NCBI GenBank assembly: GCA_023614405.1
Contig: CM042691.1
Location: 172,766,927 to 172,830,926 of the forward strand
Length of the DNA: 64,000 bases
Direction: 5' to 3'
Source of the DNA: Avena insularis
Taxonomy: Eukaryota; Streptophyta; Magnoliopsida; Poales; Poaceae
Shown here: piece by piece, positions 1-10,561 of the stretch
Layout: each line of letters begins with the position of its first letter
Position numbering within the stretch: the stretch's first letter is position 1
The notes under the pieces: model-generated
What the model was told of the DNA's origin: nothing
Seen by the model: the letters and a program-made list of their open reading frames with translations, nothing else
Databases searched by the model: none
Translations under genes and position numbers: made by a program

Positions 1-12
1 AATTTTGAACTA

Positions 13-135
13 CTCCCTCTAACCCAAATTAGTTGACTCCGATTTATCAAGATATAGATGAATCTAATACTAAATCATGTCTAGATACAACCGAATCTAG
101 ACAAATCTAAGTCAACTAATTTGGTTCGGAGGGAG
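13..135. mobile_element. Stowaway-like MITE
   Basis: A 123-bp element has near-perfect terminal inverted repeats of about 26 bp. The left end reads CTCCCTCTAACCCAAATT and the right end, on the opposite strand, reads CTCCCTCCGAACCAAATT. It is flanked by TA dinucleotides (11-12 and 136-137), the target duplication used by Tc1/mariner-type transposons. The CTCCCTC terminus, TA target and small non-coding body are hallmarks of grass Stowaway MITEs. It carries no reading frame and would depend on a mariner transposase supplied elsewhere. Confidence 0.88.
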
Positions 136-137
136 TA

Positions 138-354
138 GAAGATCCTGCCAATATCAAAATTTAGTGCTGAATCACGCTTGGCTCACCTCCCGAGTAATAA
201 AAATATTAAAGGAAGGCTCAAAATGCAATAGGCATGGGATGCCATTGGACGGTGGGGTGTGCAGCTTGTGAAGAAAGGTGGCTGAGTCTAGTACGATTAT
301 GAGGGTGGTGCTTTTCTTTTCTTTTTGCGAATAATAAGGAGAGGATAAATCATA
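138..354. other. Unassigned AT-rich spacer
   Basis: I see no gene or recognised element between the MITE and the first satellite copy. The stretch contains a short pyrimidine run near 310-330 and one 76-codon chance frame with no recognisable motif. It may be the original sequence flanking the tandem array. Confidence 0.4.
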
Positions 355-1478
355 AGACATCAAGATGCAAAATCTTAGCAACAAGTTAAACCTATTGTCC
401 AAACTCTCGGTGGTTACCGATATACTGCTAATTGACTCTCGGTGGTTACATCCAAAAGCTTTTTCATAAAACTTTCAAAGAAACCTATGATTTACTTGTA
501 GTTCAAATTTGACATAATTTCGATAAATCAACATAAAGTCATTCAAGTGGGAAGAGTTAGCTAGAAAGTTTGAAAACTCATAAGACATGGGAATCGAAAG
601 TACAACATGGCGGTCCACTATAAATGTTATAAAGCTTGGCTTGTGGCATTCAAATCCATATTCTTCAGACTTCCTTTACAGAAAAGAACAATCTCGTCAT
701 CACTTGGAAAATTGAGAAAACTCACCCCGATGGCATTGTTTACTAAGAAGATTCACCCATCTACCTATGAAAAGACAATTAATTCAAGAGCAATCTATCA
801 TGCTTACTAGTAGCTCAAGTTTGACCTAATTTTTTTAAATTGTGGATATGAATAGCCAAAACTCTTGATGGTGGTTTTTGATATATTAAATGACCGCCCA
901 ATGGATACCTCCCTAACAAATCGCAAAACTTTCAACACAACCTACAATTTACTCGTAGTTCAAATTTGACTTAATTTCAATAAATCGACATAAAGCCATT
1001 CAAGTGGGCAGTGTTAGCTAGATTGAAGTTTGAAAACTCGTGAAATGTGGGAATCATATAATTAGTACACAACATGTAGGTCCACTATATATATTTGAAA
1101 GCTTTTGTTGTGGCATTTAGATCCATATTCTTGAGACTTTCCTGATAGTTGGGAACTCACACTAACGACATTGTTCTTTCCTGATAGTTGGAAACTCACA
1201 CTAACGACATTGTTTTCTAAAAGAAGATGCACCCATCTACCTCCAAAAATACAATTAATTCAACAGAAATCTATCACGCTAACTAGTTTCCCAAGTTTAA
1301 CCTAATTTCATCAATTGTCAAGATGAATAATCTTAGCAAGAAGTTGAACCTGTTGTCAAAACTCTCGATGGTGGTTTGTGATATATTAAATGACTCCTCT
1401 CCCCACATGCGCGATGGTTACCTCCAAAAAATCGCAAAACTTTCAACGCATCCTAGAATTTACTTATAGTTCACATTT
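355..1478. repeat. Satellite-like tandem repeat, left block
   Basis: This block holds two near-complete copies and one partial copy of a repeat also found at 18230-21935. Landmarks recur in the same order: a 'CAAGATGCAAAATCTTAG' segment, 'TTTACTTGTAGTTCAAATTTGAC', 'CATTCAAGTGG', 'TTCCTGATAGTTGG' and 'CACCCATCTACCT'. The last landmark falls at 754 and 1230, a spacing of 476 bp that is shorter than the ~510 bp seen in the right block. Copies are clearly diverged by point changes and indels, so the array is old. No copy encodes a conserved protein. The block is cut at 1478 by the LTR of element E. Confidence 0.75.
1138..1215. repeat. 39-bp local duplication inside a satellite monomer
   Basis: The segment containing 'TTCCTGATAGTTGG' and 'ACTCACACTAACGACATTG' occurs twice head to tail with a 39-bp period, differing at only one or two bases. 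Other monomers have one copy. It is a recent slippage-type duplication. Confidence 0.8.
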
Positions 1479-4400
1479 TGTCAACACCCGGATTTTTAAT
1501 CCCAGATGCCTGTTATGCCATACATCGCAATCCCAGGATTACCATTTTTGTGAGACATAACACATTTGGATATCACAGTACATCATCCATTACAAACCAT
1601 ACATAAGTTCTTACACTAATAAGGATCTCATGATCCAGTTCTTAATACAACTCAAGCAGCGGAATAACGTAAAAGATAACGATAGTGTGGGCGAAGCTCC
1701 ATCTTCGGGATCACAGGCAATGCTGAAGATGGGAGATGATCCTAGTTGTCCTAACCTTCCTGCGGTCCGTCATCCTGATAATCCTCTTCATAGTCTGGCC
1801 ACGGGAATAGCCAGGGACAAGCCATGAGTACTCTTTAAGTACTCGCAAACTAATACTAACAAGTGAAGGGTTTTTGAATAGGATAAACTCAGCTCTAGGG
1901 TTGTTTTGCAAAAATCCAGATTTACCTCTACTAAGTTTGAAAGCAAAGAAAGCTAGTTGAAAGTTTTATAACACCTAAGGAGGAACTTGAATTTCATATC
2001 ACAACTCTGCTGTGGTCAAGTCAAATGTATAAACCATTTCATAAGTCATTTTGAAAACATATGACGATAGAACAGTATGGCCACTCCAACTGTCCATAAC
2101 CACAGACACAGCTATTCGAATAGTTTGACACTCTGTAGAGATACATTCGATACATCCATCAGGAACAATCCTGAATTCACCATACTCAGTATGCGGATAA
2201 TCAATCCTAACCTTCCAATTACATGCCCTAGTATAGGCACATCTCCTGTGAGTTTGGCCTCCCAACCATGACCAACTATCATCTTGGGAACTGCACAGGT
2301 GGACAATCTTCACAAGGGTAGCCTCATCTCAGACCTTGGCCGCAAGGGAACCCATACTAAGGTATATAAATTTCCAGTCAAGCCCTACCCAATTTTCGGG
2401 TATTATAGTTGTACGGTAAAATTGGAATGGTATCGCATCCAGACAACCATCAGTTTTATAAAGGGCTAAGGCTCATGCCTCAACATTTTCATCATCAAAA
2501 TCATCTGGTGTTCAGAAACACATGTCAAAACATTTCAGTAGAATGACTCATCATTCCAAGGTTTTCATAGCCATTTTCACCAAGTATTCCCTTCTAAAGT
2601 TGATAAAGTTTTAGGCTTAGCACTAGCATCTACAAAGGGTGGTAAGTACTAATGAGGGGTGGTAAAGAAGTGTATCTTATCTAAGTAAATCTCATGCCTC
2701 AGGATGACATCAAGATTATCTAACTTAGGCCAAGTTTTATGCTCTTTATGCTACCTTCAGTTATTTTTCTGGAATCTACAAGTCACTAAGTAAACTTTTG
2801 ATAGAAAGCTTTTAATGAAAATAAAATATTAACCTTGCAAGTAAAACTAGGATTGGGTATCAAGTGGTGTAAGCTTGCTAAGTTAATAGCTTGATAATTC
2901 AACTAGTAATATTAGGCTTGCATAAGTAGGGTATCTTGTAAGTGTTAGCTTGCCTTGTGCAAAGCAGTGGTTGAAGTTCTCCTCGGCTTCTTCCTCGTAG
3001 TATCCTCCTTCCTCCTTGTATCCTTGGTCGGTACTAGCGTCTATAAATAAATATGAGGTACACAATCACCAAACAATACTTAACTATTTCTAATCATCAC
3101 ACAAAGGTTCACACTAGATGATCTATCATCATCACTAACATTACAAGATTAAAGCACTTGTCCCATTTATTTTATTTTGAGAAAAGTAATTTGTACTCAT
3201 TGAAAAACTACTTAAGATTTAATATTCTCCAACTCAAACATGGGATCATGTTGACACATGTCATCACCACATATTTCAGTACATGGAAATATGATTTAAA
3301 GTGGTGTCACAATTTAACAAGGTTTAACCTTTTTATTTTATTTAATTAAAGTGACTAGAAATGCCTATGTGGCATTCTTTTATTACTTGATCATTATTGC
3401 TGTAAGTAAACCTATAAATTTTTATATATTATGAAAGGTATGGTCAAATGTGATTTTTGAGAGTTGGGATCAACTTAAAAGCTTTTATGGTTGAATTTTG
3501 AAAAATGTTTGAATGCAGAAAAGCTTTAGCCTTGTTATTTTTACCATGGGTCCAAAATTCTAAATGGTTTGAATCAAATGGGCTTGGATTAAGCATTCCA
3601 GTACCTTTCTAACAAAATTGGTTTCATCCATTTTGGTTCAGTGAATCGAGCAGGGTTGATTTTTGAATCTAGGTACAGAACCGTGTTTCAAATTAAATGA
3701 ATAAAAGTAAATCTGAATTGTTGGGTCGCGCTTGACGTTTAACTAGACCGGCCCACTACGCACAGCGCACGCGCAGGCTGGTTAAGTGGTTGTCCGCACG
3801 CGTCAGTGAGACAGTGAGGGACGAAGCGGTACGGGGTGATCTAGGCCGCACGATCTAACTTTAATCGAACGACTCTGGTTCATCGTCCATGTCGGGCAGC
3901 GCCGACGAGACAGAAACGTAGCGCGGAAGGTGGGGGTCGTGGGAGGCTCACCGGGGCTCAGGCGATGGTCGGCGACGGGGCCGAATGACGAAGTCGACGA
4001 CGACGATTCTCCTGGTACCGGCAGCTTCTCCTGGGGCGGCTCCAATCGACGGCGCCTCTCCTCCTTTGCAGTAGCGAACTCTGGTGAAATTCCGGCCACC
4101 TGGTACTCGCTTTGCTCCGAGAGTGAGTGGATGTGATCAGTGAGGGGTCGGGAGTGAACTGGTGTGAAGAAAATGAGCGGGGGAGGTCTCCTATTATAGT
4201 GGCTGAAGGGGACCGACGGGCACGGGCTGAGCTCGTCATGGTCGACGGCATAGAGGGCTAATGGCATGGGGACGGTAGGGGCGGTGCTGTTCTTCCTGGG
4301 GAAGCTCAACGACATGGTGGCGAGGCATGGGGTGGTGCTGATCGGTCGGAATGCGTCGATGCTCTGGGCAGGTCTAACGGCAAATTTAATGGCGCACGGG

Positions 4401-5469
4401 TGCTCCTGCTCGCGCGGAGGTGAACGAGGTTGTCTGGCGGGGTGCTGGAGTGTTGGCGATCACGCACGCAAGCGGAGAGGGCAGCGTGCGGTCTGTGGGT
4501 GCTGGTCGAGTGTGGCGCACTGGCGTGCTCTCGGCTCGCACGCAGAGAGGCCGGGCGCGTGCTTGCCGGGTGGTGCAGTGGCTGGCTGCGCTCGGGGCTG
4601 GGACAGGGAGTGGCGGTAGACGGTGCTGCATGTTCCAGACAAGGTTGGCGGGGCTAGTTCTTCCTCTAGCATGCTAGCGACCTTAGGGTTGGCAAATGGG
4701 CTCAACATGGTCACCATTAATGGTTATGCCAAGCTCACAGTGGTGCTAAGGCTTGTTAATTGGGCTAGATCATCTACTGAGAGTGTAGTGAGAGCTAGGG
4801 AGGGAACAAGGTTGGCCAAATTCACTTCTCACTATAGTGTTTGTTGTTTGTTTGTTTGTTTGCTACTAATAAGGTGTTTGATGAAATGGCCAAAAGAAAT
4901 TCAAATTTGAATTTTGGATTCAAACTTGGTGGGTTTGCTAGGCACATACTAGGGAGTATCTGGTTAGTTGGATTAGTCATGGGGCACTGGTTTGGTTGGG
5001 TTTTGAAAATGTGTGATCTTCACATATGATAAAGATTCAATTTTGAATTGTGATTTGAATGAGGTTGCCAAATGTTTCTACAAGTTTGAAAGGTGGTCTT
5101 TGATTCATTTTTACTTGGTCTAGCAAGGGGTGAAAAGAATTGGAAAAGTTTCTGTTTGAAATCTTGGACTAGAAACACTCAAAGTGACCTAGTGAGCAAG
5201 ATTGGCAAAAATGACCATTTGCCTTAATTGATTTGTTTTTGATTTTCTCTTTATTTGTTTCTGCTTGGAAATGTTTTATATGATTTTATTTTCATCTTTA
5301 AACCATTTCTTGCTATTTAGGTTAATCACACAAGTTCATTCATGCATTTATCAAATCACCACATACATACATGCATTCATATGATTTAAATTAATCAAAG
5401 TTTTTGTTAACCCTAATTTTAGTGATTAGAGTTTGATGATCATTGTTTTATTTTTTTTGGGATGTTACA
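1479..5469 (-). repeat. 3' LTR of element E (~4.0 kb)
   Basis: The LTR runs from TGTCAACACCCGG on the plus strand to GGGATGTTACA, giving TG...CA ends with TGT/ACA termini. Read in the element's sense it starts at 5469 and ends at 1479. It has AT-rich flanks and a GC-rich core (about 3720-4680), the same architecture as the LTRs of element D. Frames in the GC-rich core, up to 170 codons, show no known domain and are best read as chance frames in non-coding LTR. Its partner LTR is missing from the window. Confidence 0.82.
4192..4198 (-). promoter_or_regulatory. Possible TATA box of element E LTR
   Basis: The minus strand reads CACTATAATAGG here, at the upstream edge, in element sense, of the GC-rich part of the LTR. 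Element D has a TATAAAAT at the corresponding place. No transcription start can be confirmed from sequence alone. Confidence 0.4.
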
Positions 5470-5487
5470 AACCTTCCACCCTTAAAC
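5470..5487 (-). other. Polypurine tract of element E
   Basis: Immediately inside the 3' LTR the minus strand reads GTTTAAGGGTGGAAGGTT, a purine-rich run abutting the LTR's TGTAAC end. This is where plus-strand DNA synthesis is primed in LTR retrotransposons. Confidence 0.65.
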
Positions 5488-5531
5488 AAAATCTCGTCTC
5501 GAGTTCTGAAAAAAGGAAGAAAAAAGATTAC

Positions 5532-5837
5532 CTAGGATTTAAAAAGATCAGGAAACTCCATCCTGATGTGATCTTCTCGCTCCCAGGTAGTTTCTTCCTC
5601 GGTGTGGTTGCTCCACTGAAACTTGAGAAACTTGATGCTTCGGGTTATGGTGGTTCTGAAAGCTTCTTCCAAGATACGAATGGGTACTTCGGGATACGTC
5701 AGGTGATCGTTGATCTCTATGGTGTGGTGATCAATATTCTTGAAAACTTCAGTCTTCTCGGGAATTTGAAGGCATTTACGAAGTAACGATATATGGAACA
5801 CATTGTGTACTGTTGACATCTCCTCTAGAAGTTCCAA
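5532..5837 (-). pseudogene. Element E integrase tail and chromodomain
   Basis: A 101-codon minus frame contains the 'VHNVFHISLLRKC' segment that ends chromoviral integrases. It is followed by a chromodomain-like C-terminus with 'FLKFQWSNHTEEETTWERE', the usual K-W-x-x-x-x-x-E-x-x-T-W-E pattern. In chromoviruses this domain is thought to direct integration to particular chromatin. The frame is separated from the integrase core (6110-7054) by about 270 bp with broken frames, so the polyprotein is disrupted. Confidence 0.75.
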
Positions 5838-6109
5838 TTGATATGATACTTCTCCTTGATGATTCAGAATTTTGAAAGGTCTGATATATCTGGGGCTAAC
5901 TTTCCTTTGAGATGGAAATGTTGCATTCCCTTCAAAGGTAACATTTTGAGATACACAAAATCTCCGATATTGAAAGCGAGGTCTCGACGTCTCTTGTCGG
6001 TGTAACTCTTCTATCTTGACTGGGCGGTCTTGAGGTGCTCACGAATCTTGTGAACTTTCTCTTCGAATTCTCGTAGGATGTCAGGTCCAAAAATCTGACT
6101 CTCTCCTAC

Positions 6110-7054
6110 TTACGACCAATTTAAAGGGGTGCGACACTTCCTTCCATACATGAACTCAAATGGGGCCATTTGCATACTAGCTTGATAACTGTTGTTGTAT
6201 GAAAATTCTGCGAAAGGCAGATAGTCTTCCCAAATAGATCCATACTCTAGCACACATGCTCTCAACATATCTTCGAGTATTTGATTTAATCGCTCTGTTT
6301 GTCCATCGGTCTGAGGGTGATACGATGTGCTGAAATTCAGTCGGGTTCCTAAACCTTCTTGGACTTTCTTGCAGAATCTCAAGGTAAATTGAGTTCCTCG
6401 ATATGATATGATGTTCTTGGGGACTCTGTGCAAACTGACGATTCTAGAGATGTATAACTCCGCTAGCTTCGAACTCTGGTATGTGGTCTTGACTGGTAAG
6501 AAATGGGCTACTTTGGACAATCTGTCAACTATGACCCAGATAGAGTCATTTTGCCTACTAGAAGTAGGCAATCCGGTGATAAAGTCCATTCCAACTGAAT
6601 CCCATTTCCATTCCGGAATCTGTAATGGTTGCAACAGTCCTGCGGGTCTTTGATGTCCCGCCTTGACTCTCTGACATATATCACACTTGGCGATATAGCT
6701 TTCGATTTCTCTCTTCATCTTATGCCACCAAAATTGTTCCTTCAAATCTTGATACATCTTCGTTCCTCCAGGGTGGATAGAATAAAGAGTATCATGGGCC
6801 TCTTTCAAAATAACTTCTTTCAACTCCGAATCTGCTGGTACACAGAGACGTCCTTTGTACCACAGAACTCCTTCTTCGTCTTCGGTGAATCCGGGTACTT
6901 TTCCTGTACCGATACGACATTTGATTCCGTCGATACTAGCATTTCCTTTCTGTGCCTCTTTGATCTGATTGATCAAAGTGGGTTGAAGTTCTATGCTAGA
7001 CAAAAATCCTTCAGTCACTAGTTCCATTCGGAAATCTTCCATCTCTTTGTGCAA
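6110..7054 (-). pseudogene. Element E integrase
   Basis: This 314-codon minus frame has the HHCC zinc-binding region (H87, H94, C124, C127) and the catalytic core. The first catalytic Asp (D157, in '[10 protein letters not shown]') and the Glu (E254, in 'DGQTERLNQ') are present. At the second catalytic position the frame reads 'IISYRGTQF', with Y218 where the family has Asp. That substitution should abolish strand transfer. The '[22 protein letters not shown]' segment at the C-terminal side is typical of chromoviral integrases. Frame breaks on both sides isolate it from RNase H and the chromodomain. Confidence 0.82.
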
Positions 7055-7060
7055 ACTTTC

Positions 7061-7687
7061 TTACTCCTTCAAAATCATGGAGTTCAAGTGGCACGGCAAT
7101 CTGCTAAGGGCATCTGCTACCACATTGGCTTTACCGGGGTGATAGTGAATGTCCAGATCATAATCCTTGATTAGCTCAATCCATCTTCTCTGCCTCATAT
7201 TCAGCTCCTTCTGAGTGAATATATACTTCAGTCTCTTGTGATCTGAATAAATCTCACAACGGTTCCCCGTCAGGTAATGCCTCCATGTCTTCAGGGCTAG
7301 AACTACGGCTGCTAGTTCAAGGTCATGGGTTGGATAATTCTGTTCATGCTGTTTCAGTTGTCGGGATAGATAAGATATAAATTTGCCTTCTTGCATTAGC
7401 ACACACCCGAGACCGATCTTGGATGCGTCACAATACACATCAAAGGGCTTCGTGATATCCGGCATGATCAAGATTGGGGCTGAAATCAATCTCCTCTTGA
7501 GTTCCTGAAAACTCGCTTCATATTTGTTCGTCCGTTCAAACTTCCTGTCCTTCTTCAGCAATTCGGTCATGGGTCTAGCGATACTCGAGAATCCTTCTAC
7601 GAACTTGTGGTAGTATCCCGCTAATCCAAGAAATGCACGAACTTGGGTTTGAGTGGTTGGAGCTTGCCAATCTTCAACATCCTTCAC
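7061..7687 (-). pseudogene. Element E RT tail and RNase H
   Basis: The 208-codon frame opens with '[28 protein letters not shown]', the connection region after RT. RNase H follows with its acidic residues in '[11 protein letters not shown]', 'HDLELAAVV', '[11 protein letters not shown]' and '[10 protein letters not shown]'. These four positions match the RNase H catalytic set, so this domain itself looks unaltered. It degrades the RNA strand of the RNA:DNA hybrid during replication. Confidence 0.82.
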
Positions 7688-8491
7688 CTTCGCAGGGTCA
7701 ACAACAATTCCTCCGACGGATACAATATATCCGAGGAATCCTATCTCCTGTAACCAGAATTCACATTAGCTAAACTTGGCATATAGCTGATGCCCTCTAA
7801 GGGTTCCAAGAATGGTATTTAGGTGTAGATCATGTTCGTCTTATGATTTGCAATAAATCGGAATGTCATTGATAAAAACAACTACAAACTTATCCAGGAA
7901 GTCCATAAAAATCTTATTCATGAGGTTCATGAAGTAAGCGGGGGAATTGGTTAATCCAAAAGACATGACAGTATACTTGTATAATCCATATCAGGTGGTA
8001 AAGGCAGTCTTTGGAATATCCTCTGCGCGAATCTTGAGTTGATGATAGCCAGTTCTAAGATCAATCTTTGAAAACACTTTGGCACCAGTCAACTGGTCAA
8101 ACATGTCTTCTATTTTTGGCAACGGGTACTTGTTCTTGATGGTGACATCATTCAACTTCCAATAATCCGTACACAAACGGTTACCTCCATCTTTCTTGTC
8201 CATGAACAAAATAGGTGATCTCCATGGTGACGCACTTGGTTGAATCAGTCCAATTTCCAACATGGCATCCAGTTGCTTCTTTAGTTCTACTAGTTCAGAC
8301 GGGTTCATACTATATGGTCTCTGGGCTATGGGTCCGGTTCTAGGTATTAGTTCAATGATAAACTCGATATCCCGATCTGGGGGTATACTGGGCAAAACAT
8401 CTTGAAATACATCGGGGTATTCACAGACTATCCGGACTTGGTCAATGGTTGCCTGGGCTATACTCTTGTTGCACTTGAATTGACGGGGCAA
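7688..8491 (-). pseudogene. Element E reverse transcriptase, broken
   Basis: The N-terminal half is an open 166-codon frame (7991-8491) with '[26 protein letters not shown]' and '[15 protein letters not shown]', RT fingers and palm motifs. The catalytic box lies beyond a frame break at 7863-7877 and reads F-I-N-D-I, where active chromoviral RTs have F-I-D-D. The Asp-to-Asn change and the frame breaks mean that it cannot act. The usual downstream 'LGH' segment is also degraded. Confidence 0.8.
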
Positions 8492-8662
8492 GGTTTCAGA
8501 TACATGCTCGACTCATATTCCGTCTGTACTGGTCATGGTTATGGCTTTCTTGGCACAGTCAATTAATCATTTGTGTTTGGACATCCAATCCATTCCTAGT
8601 ACTACTTCCAAACATTTAGTTCTGAGTACTATTAGATTAGCATAAAAATCTATGACATGGAT

Positions 8663-8920
8663 TCAGATAGGGACAGCTTTGCAAATTTGCCTAGCTATGG
8701 TAGTTGAACCAGGTATTTGAACAATCATAACCTGCTTCAATTTGCTTGGTTGAATCTTACTAGTGCATGCAAATTCTTCAGTAACAAATGAGTGCGATGC
8801 TCCAGAATCAAACAACACTCTTGCAAGTACTGAGTTAACAGAAAACATACCCAGCACGACATCTGGCGCTTCCGTATAGATGCAAGCATATACAACTTCG
8901 ATGTCCACAATGGTTCAAGT
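8663..8920 (-). pseudogene. Element E aspartic protease fragment
   Basis: The frame contains 'VLFDSGASHSFVTEEFA', the D-S-G-A-S active site of Gypsy proteases. Just upstream is a 'TEAPDVVLGMF' segment, typical of the region joining gag to protease. Coding signal stops near 8920, about where element F sequence takes over, so the zinc knuckle and gag are absent. The link to the RT frame is broken by stops. Confidence 0.78.
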
Positions 8921-9690
8921 TTATTACAGGCAAGTAAATAAGGTGTGCCATCAAGTTCGTTAGAGCTTTACTAACTAGTTTTCACATAACAAAATACTTT
9001 TTAATTCGAAAGGTAGATGAAGCTTGAGAATTTGCTAGGAATAGCAATAGCTATTAGGTAGATATGGTGGACACAAGTGGCAAAAGTTTTTGGTTCAAAG
9101 GGTTTTGGAAACATGAGAAGTATGCCTTCTCAAAACAGTTTTTTGGCTAGAAAGGCAAGAGAGTTGAAAGAAACAGGCAAACATACAAGTAATAAAGCCA
9201 AACATGCAATCTTTCCTTGAAGACACAGAAGAATCTTAAATAAATAATACTAAGCTTATGAGCCAACAAGAAAGAAAACAAAAGATACCAAATACCTATA
9301 AGCTTTTTATTTCTTTCTTTTTATTTCAAATTAATGCCACTGAACAGAACTCAGTTTGCCAAAACCAATTTAGATCCACTTGATGCTCCCAAAGTGGTGC
9401 CAATATTGATCAACAAGATCCATCATATAATGGATATTGCAAACCAAAATAAGAAGTGCAAAAGGTAAAACATGAGACTTCTCATTAATATTCAACAAAG
9501 GCAGTCACACCAAGGGATACATAGATAATCAACTAAAGGAAAGATACTTCCACATGCAAACCAAACTATAAGATAACTTCTCTACCAAAGATATGAATCC
9601 ACTAGAAGGTAAAATATGAAAGATAGTGGTGGTGATACCGCGGCACTCCCCCAAGCTTGGAACAAGCCAAGGGGATGTCAAACCTGATGA
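8921..9690 (-). other. 3' UTR of element F
   Basis: About 770 bp of AT-rich sequence with no supported frame lies between the accessory ORF and the E/F junction. At 9648-9660 the minus strand reads AAGCTTGGGGGAG, a polypurine-like run that also precedes the 3' end in element A. The real PPT and 3' LTR would lie further left and have been lost. The exact left edge is uncertain by some tens of bases. Confidence 0.55.
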
Positions 9691-9694
9691 CGAA

Positions 9695-10221
9695 TTACTC
9701 CTTTTGAGGTGGTGGTGTTCTGTTGATAAGCTCTTCAGTAAGTTTCCTTAACTTCTCTAACTCAAAAGTGAAAGTCCGGATCAGCTCCAAGTTTTTCTCT
9801 ATACAGTTCATGATCATGTAAGTCTGAGAATCCCAGTTCTTGTTGTTCTTTCCCCACTCTTCATCCCTAGCATGATCCTTCGATGCATTGTTAGAACGAC
9901 GCATATCCCAAACCACAGGCAAATTCCCTTTGGGCACATGTTTATATTGATATTCATGTGTAAGTGTATGGAAGGGTCTCTAGTTACGTGGATGAGATGG
10001 TTGTGGATTGTAGAAGAGACATGGAGGTTTCCCCCTGTAGACATCCGTGCTGTCTTCCCAAGCTAGGTAGGTTGTGCTACCAAACCAATGCTTGCGACGA
10101 TAGCGCGAATGTCCGGTTGCTTGTCCTCCTCCATGTCACCTTCATATCCTTCCGGAAACTCCTCCTCCTTGGGGACTTGAGGTTCTTCTTCGGGATTCTT
10201 TCCTTTGTCATCGGCGGAGGC
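9695..10221 (-). pseudogene. Element F post-pol accessory ORF, broken
   Basis: A minus-strand ATG at 10221 opens a 53-codon acidic frame starting 'MASADDKGKNPEEEPQVPKE' and ending in TAG. After a shift a second frame (9937-9695) contains 'IEKNLELIRTFTFELEKL', a heptad-like coiled coil, ending 'TPPPQKE'. Together they look like one disrupted protein with an acidic N-terminus and a coiled-coil C-terminus, located between pol and the 3' LTR. Element A has an ORF of similar type and position (34744-35262). No enzymatic motif or membrane segment is visible, so it does not resemble an env protein and its function is unknown. Confidence 0.5.
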
Positions 10222-10561
10222 CATGGTGCTCTAAACTTGAGAAGATTTCCTGACAGAAACAGGTCTAAACGAAAACACAATGAGAACAAGATGCACGAAC
10301 CTCGGGGGATCCGGGGAATTATATATTATGAAGTTTCAATGCATAAGGAAGGTTTTGACACAGAAACGAAGCAGAGACGGAGTTCGGGGGAGTCAAACCC
10401 CCTCCAGGCGCGGCCAGGGTGGGCCCGCGCCTGGGGTGGGTTTGTCCTCCCCGGCTCCGTTTCCTCTTCAGTTTCGTCTCGTAACTTCCCTTATATATTA
10501 AAAACACCAAAATTATAAAAAGATTGGGGTTTCACGAACCTTCTGTTTTTAGCACTTTTAC
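10222..10561 (-). other. Element F spacer between pol and accessory ORF
   Basis: This non-coding stretch contains a GC-rich hairpin near 10405-10436, with arms CCAGGCGCGG and CCGCGCCTGG. It is the left part of the duplicated unit, so a second version is present at about 11250-11585. No supported gene is seen. Confidence 0.55.

Larger units (their letters stand above)
1479..8920 (-). mobile_element. Element E: truncated Tekay-type Gypsy chromovirus
   Basis: This is a minus-strand Ty3/Gypsy element that keeps its 3' LTR (1479-5469), PPT, chromodomain, integrase, RNase H, reverse transcriptase and protease. It lacks most of gag, the PBS and the 5' LTR. The domain order protease-RT-RNase H-integrase-chromodomain identifies a chromovirus, and the long LTR with TG...CA ends fits the Tekay/Del lineage. 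It entered the satellite array within the monomer segment ending at 1478. The right end stops near 8920, where sequence switches to the 3' UTR of element F, so target duplications cannot be checked. Many stops, frameshifts and catalytic substitutions show that it is dead. Confidence 0.82.

Noticed and set aside
3803..4677. Overlapping frames of up to 170 codons in the E LTR as a gene
   Set aside because: Frames occur on both strands over the same GC-rich stretch, with low-complexity Pro/Ser/Arg composition and no family motif. The region is bounded by LTR ends.
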